Below, piece after piece: positions 27,735-34,281 of a stretch of 34,281 nucleotides of DNA. The stretch covers positions 1 to 34,281 of the forward strand of contig DRJK01000117.1 of the NCBI GenBank assembly GCA_011052215.1, read 5' to 3'. The position numbers and the translations under genes are program-made. Origin of the DNA: Gammaproteobacteria bacterium (GTDB lineage Bacteria > Pseudomonadota > Gammaproteobacteria > JAADHQ01). Numbering within the stretch: the first letter of the stretch is position 1; the number at the start of each line of letters is the position of its first letter. The notes below the pieces were generated by a model. It was not told where the DNA came from. It did not search any database and was given only the letters and a program-made list of their open reading frames with translations.

Positions 27735-29954
27735 TTGCGATACACAAGGACTAACAAGGCACTTTTCCTGTTAATCATCACTATTTTAGTGGCGATTGGT
27801 CTGTCGATTACTCCGCAGGTTCAGGATTGGGAAGAGGATACCGGTCTGTCATGGCTGTTTCATGCCAGGGGCGTGACACCTGCACCTCAATCTGTAGTCG
27901 TTATCAGTATTGACAAGTCATCTTCCAGTCATTTTAACTTGCCCAACCTGACCCGAAAATGGCCCCGTATCCTGCATGTCGATTTACTTAACAGACTAAA
28001 AAAAGCCGGGGCACGTGTGGTTGCCTTTGATATTTTTTTCAAGTCCAGTCGGCCAGGCGACCAGGATGCAAGACTTGCACAGGCAATAAAGGCATCCGGA
28101 AATATCATATTATTTGAGTTTTTACAGAAACAGATGGCGGATACGGTTGATCAGCAGGGTCGGAAATCCAGCCTGATGATAAATGAATTACAGACGCCGC
28201 TTGAAATTTTTGCCAATGCGGCCGTCGCGCTTGCCCCCAATCCGTTACCCAAGGTGCCGGTCAAGGTCAGTCAGTTCTGGAAGTTTATACCTGAGGCCGG
28301 CGATGCACCGACATTGCCCGTGGTGGCATACCAGATATATATGCAGGCTTATCTGCCTTCGTTTGTCCGGATAGTTGAAGACCTGACTGGGAAAAAACTT
28401 TCATCTGGCGGCAGGACAGAATCCCGTGGCCATGATAAAACGGTTTCACTGATGATCGAGTTGAGGGAATTTTTTGTGCGTAACCCGTGGCTGCTCGATG
28501 CAGTTATTAATAAAACGGATGCATCAGGGTTTGAGGCCGGTAAACGACAGACTTTATTGAATCTGGCGAGGTTATATGGAAATGATGCGACACAGTTTAT
28601 CAGTTACTACGGCCCTGCAAGAAGTATCAGAACGATACCGTTTTATCAGGTGCTGGCATCCGATCGTGTATTAAAGAGTCTGAAAGACAAGCTGGTTTTT
28701 GTCGGTTTTTCAGAACGTCGTCAGTGGGAACAGCAGGATGGATTTTACAGCGTCTATTCCAACCGGCAAGGGCTGGATATCAGTGGTGTGGAAATTACCG
28801 CCAGCGCCGCTGCAAATCTGATGGAGGGTATTTCCGTACAACGACTGTCTCTGGGCTCACATTTTATTGTGCTGGCAGTCTTTTCATTGTTGTCTGCGAC
28901 GGTTTATCTTTACACGCGCGGTATCGGTTTGCCTGTTGTCATGTTGCTGCTAAGTGGCCTGTATTTTATGATTGCATCACAGTTGTTTTCACATCTCGGC
29001 CTGTGGTTACCGTTGACAGTACCGCTACTGGTGCAGCTTCCCGCCGTTTTGCTACTCGGTATGACCTGGAATTATCAGGAACTCAATAAGGAGCGCAATA
29101 ATATACAGCGCGCATTCGGTTATTACCTGCCGGAAACAGTAGTGGACCGGTTGGCTCGTGATATTGCCGGGCATGGGCTGGGCGGTCAGTTGATGCACGG
29201 GATTTGCCTGTCGACAGATGCGCAGCAATATACGACCTTGTCAGAGCAACTTACGCCACAGGATCTGACCACGTTGATGAATGAGTACTACGAGGCCATT
29301 TTCAAGCCGGTTCGTCTGCATGGCGGCATTATTTCAGATGTGGTGGGTGATTCGGTTATGGCCCTGTGGGCCGGCCCGACTGAAGAGCGTCAACACCGCG
29401 AACATGCGGTCAGGGCTGCGATCGAAATGCTGGAGAGCGTGAAACAATTCAACCGGCAACATCCGGATTACGAGTTACCCACCCGGGTTGGTCTGCATTA
29501 CGGTACAATGGTCATTGGTAATGTCGGTGCCGTTGATCATTACGAATACCGTGCGGTTGGCGATATCGTCAACACGACTTCACGCATAGAAGGCATGAAC
29601 AAGTATCTCGGGACAAGACTCCTGGTGAGTGGTGAAGTCATTGACGGGCTGGAAGGTTTCAGTGCAAGAAATGTTGGCAGATTTATCCTGAAGGGTAAAA
29701 CAGTTCCGTTACAATTATTCGAGATATGCCGTGAGAATGAGTCACAGGGCACACGAGACGTCTGGTCTGTATTTGACCATGCAATTGAATTATTCCAGTC
29801 GGGGGAATGGGAAAAGGCACGGCAGGAATTCGCCAGGGTGCTGGAATACAAACCGGATGATGGCCCCTCGCACTTTTATGTGATGTATTGTGATAGTAAT
29901 AAAACAGCAACGCCAGAAAATTGGCATGGCGTCATCAATATGGGCGAGAAATAG
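27735..29954 (+). CDS. CHASE2-domain class III adenylate/guanylate cyclase
   Basis: N-terminal TM + CHASE2 (VVVISIDKSSS..RVVAFDIFFKS), TM helices, cyclase domain (STDAQQYTTLSEQL, HGGIISDVVGDSVMALWAGP, GLHYGTMVIGNVGA, YRAVGDIVNTTSRIEGMNK). The TTG start is uncertain. Confidence 0.92.
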   Translation: MRYTRTNKALFLLIITILVAIGLSITPQVQDWEEDTGLSWLFHARGVTPAPQSVVVISIDKSSSSHFNLPNLTRKWPRILHVDLLNRLKKAGARVVAFDIFFKSSRPGDQDARLAQAIKASGNIILFEFLQKQMADTVDQQGRKSSLMINELQTPLEIFANAAVALAPNPLPKVPVKVSQFWKFIPEAGDAPTLPVVAYQIYMQAYLPSFVRIVEDLTGKKLSSGGRTESRGHDKTVSLMIELREFFVRNPWLLDAVINKTDASGFEAGKRQTLLNLARLYGNDATQFISYYGPARSIRTIPFYQVLASDRVLKSLKDKLVFVGFSERRQWEQQDGFYSVYSNRQGLDISGVEITASAAANLMEGISVQRLSLGSHFIVLAVFSLLSATVYLYTRGIGLPVVMLLLSGLYFMIASQLFSHLGLWLPLTVPLLVQLPAVLLLGMTWNYQELNKERNNIQRAFGYYLPETVVDRLARDIAGHGLGGQLMHGICLSTDAQQYTTLSEQLTPQDLTTLMNEYYEAIFKPVRLHGGIISDVVGDSVMALWAGPTEERQHREHAVRAAIEMLESVKQFNRQHPDYELPTRVGLHYGTMVIGNVGAVDHYEYRAVGDIVNTTSRIEGMNKYLGTRLLVSGEVIDGLEGFSARNVGRFILKGKTVPLQLFEICRENESQGTRDVWSVFDHAIELFQSGEWEKARQEFARVLEYKPDDGPSHFYVMYCDSNKTATPENWHGVINMGEK

Positions 29955-30147
29955 TTAAATGCCGCGATACAGCTCAAAAATCTGATTGAATAGTCAAGTG
30001 CTTGAAAGTACAATTGAATACAAATAATAAGAACTGGATAAACTGCGGCACATATATGCTGAATAGTTATACCTTTGCAGACCTCTGGAGCAAATCAATC
30101 TGTTGTAGTTATGGATTTTTCCGTCCCTGGGGTAATAAAAATACAGT

Positions 30148-33100
30148 ATGAAAGCAGTGAGGAAGGGCCTTAATTTTTTTCTGAGGAGTGGTTCGGCTGA
30201 AAGAGTTTTTTTTTCGGCATTGCTGTTCTGCCTGCTTTTCCCCGTCAGCGCGTTTGCAGATTGCAGTAGCTGGATAGCCCGCGTGGTTTCAATGCAGGGG
30301 ACGGTTGATATTCGTGCGAAAGGTTCCGGTTCATGGAATCCTGCAAAATTACAGCAGGCCTATTGTGTCGGTGATGTCATTCGTGTCGGGGCCGGTAGTC
30401 GGGCCGGGCTGGAACTGCATAATGATACGATACTGCGCCTCAATCAAAATACCACGTTGTTACTGTCGGGTCCCAGAAAGGATGACTCCTGGGTTGATCT
30501 GATCAAGGGTTCAATCCATGCCATCACCCGTGTTCCCCGTTCACTGAAGATCAAGACACCGTTTGTCAATGCGGCGGTTGAGGGCACGGAGTTTCTTGTC
30601 AGGGTTGATTATGACCATACCCTGGTCGGTGTGATCGAGGGCAAGGTTGCGGTGACAAATGAATTCGGGCGACTGCTGCTGGTACAAAATCAGTCGGCCG
30701 TAACTTACAAGGGCAAGGCCCCGGTATTAAGGCTGGACATCAAACCAACTGACAGCGTGCAGTGGTCGCTGTATTATCCAGTGCTGGATGTTGCCGGCCT
30801 GAAGCAAGTGGAAGCCTTGTTAAAATCAGGCCAGGTTAATGCAGCACAGGCAGCACTCAAGGGCAAGAAGTCAGCCGAGGCCATGGCATTACGCAGTATT
30901 ATTGCCGTGGCCAGAAACAACAAGGATCAGGCGCTCAAACTGGCCGAACAGGCCGTGCAGAAGAACAGCCGATCCGTTGCCGCGCACCTGTCGCATTCCT
31001 ATGCGCTACAGTCCCGGTTTAATCTGGGCGCCGCCCTGGGTGCTGCACTGAAGGCCGTGCAGAGTGATCCCGGCCATGCCATGGCGTGGGCACGGGTTGC
31101 AGAATTGCACCTGTCACTTGGCCAGCTTGAGCAAGGACTGGCTGCAGCGCAAAAAGCCGAAGAACTGCAATCCGGTTTAGCGCGCACCCGGACAATTCTC
31201 GGTTTTGCCTATCTGCTTCAGTATGAAACAGACAAGGCCAGAAGGGCCTTCAGGCATTCAATCAAACTGGATTCATCTGACCCGTTGGCCAGGCTCGGTA
31301 ATGGTCTGGCGACAATTCGTGATGGCGATCTGAAGCAGGGCAGGCGTGAAATAGAAATCGCAGCCAGTCTGGACACAAGCAACGCACTGATACGCAGTTA
31401 TCTCGGCAAGGCATATTACGAAGAGGGCCGCTACAAACTGGCCGCAGATCAGTTCGCATTGGCCAAACAGATGGATCCGAAAGACCCGACCCCCTGGCTG
31501 TATGACGCCATCCGCAAGCAGAGTGAAAATAATCCCGTAGGCGCACTGCACGACATGCAAAAATCAGTGGCACTGAACAACAGCAGGGCGGTTTATCGTT
31601 CGAGGCTTGCTCTCGATAACGATGATGCTGCACGCAGCGTCAATATGGCACGATTGTATCAGGAACTGGGTTTTGACCAACTGGGACTGGTTGAGGCAAG
31701 AAGATCGGTTGACCGCGACCCTTTCAATTATTCTTCACATCGTTATCTGGCCGATGCCTATCGGAGCCGGCCACGACACGAGATCGCCAGGGTCAGTGAG
31801 TTACTACAGGCACAGTTGATGCAGCCACGGAATGTTAAACCGATTCAACCGCAGCTCGCAGAAAGCAGTCTTGGCATCGTTAACGGTGCCGGTGGCGTAC
31901 CCTCTTCCCTGAATGAATACAACAACCTGTTTGTCAGAAACCAGTTTTCATTTTTCATCGACGGTCTGACCGGCAGTAATGAAACCCGCGCAAATGACGT
32001 AATTCATTCGGGTATTATTGACAAAGTCACTTACAGTGTCGGCCGGTATCATTATTTCTCTGAGGGTTACCGCGCAAACAATGACCAGAAATATAATATC
32101 GACAATGCCTTTATCCAGGTGGCATTAACTCCCCGGTTCAATATCCAGTTTGAATACAGGGATACCGAACGGCGAAATGGCGACCTGTCACTGAATTTTG
32201 ACTCAACAAGTTTTTCTGCAACAAAACGTGAAACCCGTGATAGTGAAGTTTCCCGTGCTGGCCTGTCATACCTGTTTTCGGAACACTCCAGGGTCATCGT
32301 TTCTTTTCTGGACAGAAATCAATTGACAACACAAAGGATTCCCGGCACGTTTCCATCATCAGATTCCAGCAGGCAGAGCAAGGGGAATCTATTTGAGATT
32401 CAACATATTTACCGCTCGGGCAAGTTGTCGCTGATTAGTGGCGGCGGCCGTTTCAGGGCCGACTCAACCACCTCGATTGCACTGGATTTCAGTCCCTTTC
32501 CATGCCTGATACCGTCCTGCCTTGTCGTTAACCCGGTTAAAAATAAACACGATAACCTGTATGTCTATTCCCGTTATAAACTTGACAATATATTGATTAC
32601 ACTCGGGTTCAGTGCAGATTCAGTGAAGAACGAGCTGGTTGATTTCAGTAAAATAAATCCAAAGATGGGCTTTGAATGGGATGCCGGTTCAGGACTCAGT
32701 ATAAGAGGCTCACTGTTCCGCTATCTGAAAAGAGATTTGATCTCAAACCAGACTATCGAGCCAACGCAGATAGCAGGATTCAATCAATTCTTTGATGACG
32801 GGCTTTCAACGCTTTCCACCGTAGCGGGTTTAGCTGTGGACAAAAAATATTCCGGAAAGCTTTTTACAGGGGCGCAGGTATTTAGTCGTAATATGGATGT
32901 ACCCTATTCCGCCTCGAATCAGACCTTCTTTGCAAAATGGAAAGAATGGATATTTGATAGCTATATAAACTGGGTGCCGGGCAACACGTATTCAGTTAAC
33001 GCAGGTTTGCGATATGAGCAATTAAAACGCCCTGCCAGCCTTAATTCAGGTGTGTTGAAAGTAAACAGCTATTACCTGCCGCTGGCTGTCAATTATTTTT

Positions 33101-33375
33101 ACAATAAAAATATCAGGGTTAATCTGGGTGGTAACTTTATTCGCCAAAGGGGTGAATTTTATGATTCAGTGATACCTCTCGCCACCACTGGCAGTGACAG
33201 CTTCTTTGTGGCTGATACGGAAGTCAGGTTCAGGTTTTCGAAGAGTAAAGGTTTTTTTGGAATAGGAGTGAAAAATATTTTTGACAGAAAATTTAATTTT
33301 TATGAAATTGATACAGCAACCCCACGTATCAGCCGTGAACGTTTTGTGTATGGAAGTTTAAAGATAAACCTTTAA
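30148..33375 (+). CDS. FecR-domain / TPR / outer-membrane beta-barrel protein
   Basis: Signal peptide, FecR-like domain (GDVIRVGAGSRAGLELHNDTILRLNQNT..IKTPFVNAAVEGTEF), multiple TPRs, C-terminal alternating beta strands ending FVYGSLKINL. Confidence 0.82.
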   Translation: MKAVRKGLNFFLRSGSAERVFFSALLFCLLFPVSAFADCSSWIARVVSMQGTVDIRAKGSGSWNPAKLQQAYCVGDVIRVGAGSRAGLELHNDTILRLNQNTTLLLSGPRKDDSWVDLIKGSIHAITRVPRSLKIKTPFVNAAVEGTEFLVRVDYDHTLVGVIEGKVAVTNEFGRLLLVQNQSAVTYKGKAPVLRLDIKPTDSVQWSLYYPVLDVAGLKQVEALLKSGQVNAAQAALKGKKSAEAMALRSIIAVARNNKDQALKLAEQAVQKNSRSVAAHLSHSYALQSRFNLGAALGAALKAVQSDPGHAMAWARVAELHLSLGQLEQGLAAAQKAEELQSGLARTRTILGFAYLLQYETDKARRAFRHSIKLDSSDPLARLGNGLATIRDGDLKQGRREIEIAASLDTSNALIRSYLGKAYYEEGRYKLAADQFALAKQMDPKDPTPWLYDAIRKQSENNPVGALHDMQKSVALNNSRAVYRSRLALDNDDAARSVNMARLYQELGFDQLGLVEARRSVDRDPFNYSSHRYLADAYRSRPRHEIARVSELLQAQLMQPRNVKPIQPQLAESSLGIVNGAGGVPSSLNEYNNLFVRNQFSFFIDGLTGSNETRANDVIHSGIIDKVTYSVGRYHYFSEGYRANNDQKYNIDNAFIQVALTPRFNIQFEYRDTERRNGDLSLNFDSTSFSATKRETRDSEVSRAGLSYLFSEHSRVIVSFLDRNQLTTQRIPGTFPSSDSSRQSKGNLFEIQHIYRSGKLSLISGGGRFRADSTTSIALDFSPFPCLIPSCLVVNPVKNKHDNLYVYSRYKLDNILITLGFSADSVKNELVDFSKINPKMGFEWDAGSGLSIRGSLFRYLKRDLISNQTIEPTQIAGFNQFFDDGLSTLSTVAGLAVDKKYSGKLFTGAQVFSRNMDVPYSASNQTFFAKWKEWIFDSYINWVPGNTYSVNAGLRYEQLKRPASLNSGVLKVNSYYLPLAVNYFYNKNIRVNLGGNFIRQRGEFYDSVIPLATTGSDSFFVADTEVRFRFSKSKGFFGIGVKNIFDRKFNFYEIDTATPRISRERFVYGSLKINL

Positions 33376-33406
33376 TATTTACAACAAAGACGAAGGAGAG
33401 AGTAGG

Positions 33407-33751
33407 ATGAAAATATTTTCAATACTGAAATATGGAAAAACTTTACTGTTTATATCAATTCTGGTGGCACCACTGCTTGTAAATGCCGCTAATACCGGGC
33501 AGAAAAAAGAAAAAACCATTCATGATTATGAGTTTTCGCTGGAGCTTGTGCCGGATGGAAGCTTCAAACCTGTTGTCAGGGAAAAAGGCACAGGCAAACT
33601 AATCAAACGCGTAAAGATAAAAAAAGGTACCTCTTTACCCGCAACTTCAGTAGAGGAGATACAGACGCTTACTATCCTGAGAATCAGGGGATCACATTAT
33701 ATAATCATCGTCATAGATGGTGTCACATACAAATTTTTCCTTCCACATTAA
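33407..33751 (+). CDS. Small secreted hypothetical protein
   Basis: RBS aaggagaga, signal peptide MKIFSILKYGKTLLFISILVAPLLVNAA; followed by a terminator. Confidence 0.65.
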   Translation: MKIFSILKYGKTLLFISILVAPLLVNAANTGQKKEKTIHDYEFSLELVPDGSFKPVVREKGTGKLIKRVKIKKGTSLPATSVEEIQTLTILRIRGSHYIIIVIDGVTYKFFLPH

Positions 33752-33767
33752 AGACGTGACTCCGCGC

Positions 33768-33799
33768 AAAAAAACCGGCCATCTGGCTGGTTTTTTTGT
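33768..33799. terminator. Bidirectional Rho-independent terminator
   Basis: aaaaaaaccggccatctggctggttttttt lies between convergent ORFs. Confidence 0.8.
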
Positions 33800-33815
33800 T
33801 TCTTGCAATATCAGA

Positions 33816-33998
33816 TCAGGACAGGGATATCCTGAACTTGCAGGCAGGCAGCTTTGGTTTTTCAGTGACAACCTTACTGGTCTTTTTGTCCTTGACCTGT
33901 TTGGCAGCAACGGCCTTTTCCGCCGCTATGACTGAGAAACTGAGCAGGCTTAATGCAAGCAGGGTAATAACAAGCTGGCGCATTTTCATAAACATCAC
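33816..33998 (-). CDS. Small secreted peptide (60 aa or shorter)
   Basis: Signal peptide MRQLVITLLALSLLSFSVIAAEKAV with a short basic tail; shares the terminator with the convergent ORF. Confidence 0.45.
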   Translation of the reverse strand: MMFMKMRQLVITLLALSLLSFSVIAAEKAVAAKQVKDKKTSKVVTEKPKLPACKFRISLS

Positions 33999-34087
33999 AC
34001 TAACCCCGTTTTGTGGTTAACCTGTACATTATATCGGCCAGAATTCATTAAAATTTAACAATTATTAATAAAATTACTACACCCGTA

Positions 34088-34112
34088 AAAATCCGGCAGT
34101 ATGCCGGTTTTT
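34088..34112. terminator. Hairpin, possible terminator
   Basis: aaaatccggcagtatgccggttttta. Confidence 0.5.
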
Positions 34113-34132
34113 ATATGTAATTTCACTGCTAA

Positions 34133-34281
34133 TGTCCCGTTAATCCATGACGAATGTAGTTGAAATGTAAGCGGCAAGTGCGTTTGGGGCTAACCCGCAA
34201 TCCGGACATGAAACCGGCAAGCCTGATCAAGACACGCAAAACATGCCATCCATGGCGGCTCGGCTGCCGCGTCCGTGCGGC
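34133..34281 (+). repeat. MITE-like palindromic repeat, copy E (truncated by window end)
   Basis: tgtcccgttaatcc ... ccggacatgaaaccggcaagcctgatcaagacacgcaaaacatgcc; same left arm as B and D. Confidence 0.88.

Noticed and set aside
1-34281. Circular plasmid or phage genome suggested by identical ends
   Set aside because: Content is chromosomal (ccm, qmo, regulators) with no replication or structural phage genes, and the shared ends lie within a dispersed repeat.
1-34281. CRISPR arrays, tRNA or rRNA genes
   Set aside because: No regularly spaced direct repeats and no recognisable tRNA or rRNA sequence seen by eye; a tRNAscan or Infernal run would be needed to exclude them formally.

Overview
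The window looks like a chromosomal segment of a sulfur-oxidising gammaproteobacterium (lineage inferred from gene content only). Recognisable blocks are: a degenerate HD-GYP protein; a complete cytochrome c maturation operon ccmABCDEFGHI on the minus strand, including a 55-aa ccmD missing from the supplied ORF track; a compact S8 subtilase-like protein convergent with nnrS; an ECF sigma / putative anti-sigma / TPR operon; a Lys-rich histone-like protein; a qmoA-qmoB-hdrC-hdrB operon; a cbbQ-type MoxR ATPase paired with a 1008-codon ORF in which an RlmI-like SAM-methyltransferase domain is fused to a NorD/CbbO-type VWA protein; a Crp/Fnr regulator divergent from a CHASE2 adenylate cyclase; and a FecR-TPR-beta-barrel protein. 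Two families of palindromic, MITE-like repeats are scattered through the window. One copy sits at the start of the norD-like gene, and its 9-bp target duplication is supported by an empty site within the same window. The same locus holds a ~2 kb insert (toxin-antitoxin pair, attC-like site, hypothetical genes) flanked by a direct duplication of the 5' end of the norD-like gene. The best candidates for something undescribed are the methyltransferase-NorD fusion with CbbQ next to Qmo, and the long-palindrome MITE family. The first and last 70 bases of the window are identical and lie inside MITE copies, so the contig probably ends where the assembler collapsed a repeat.
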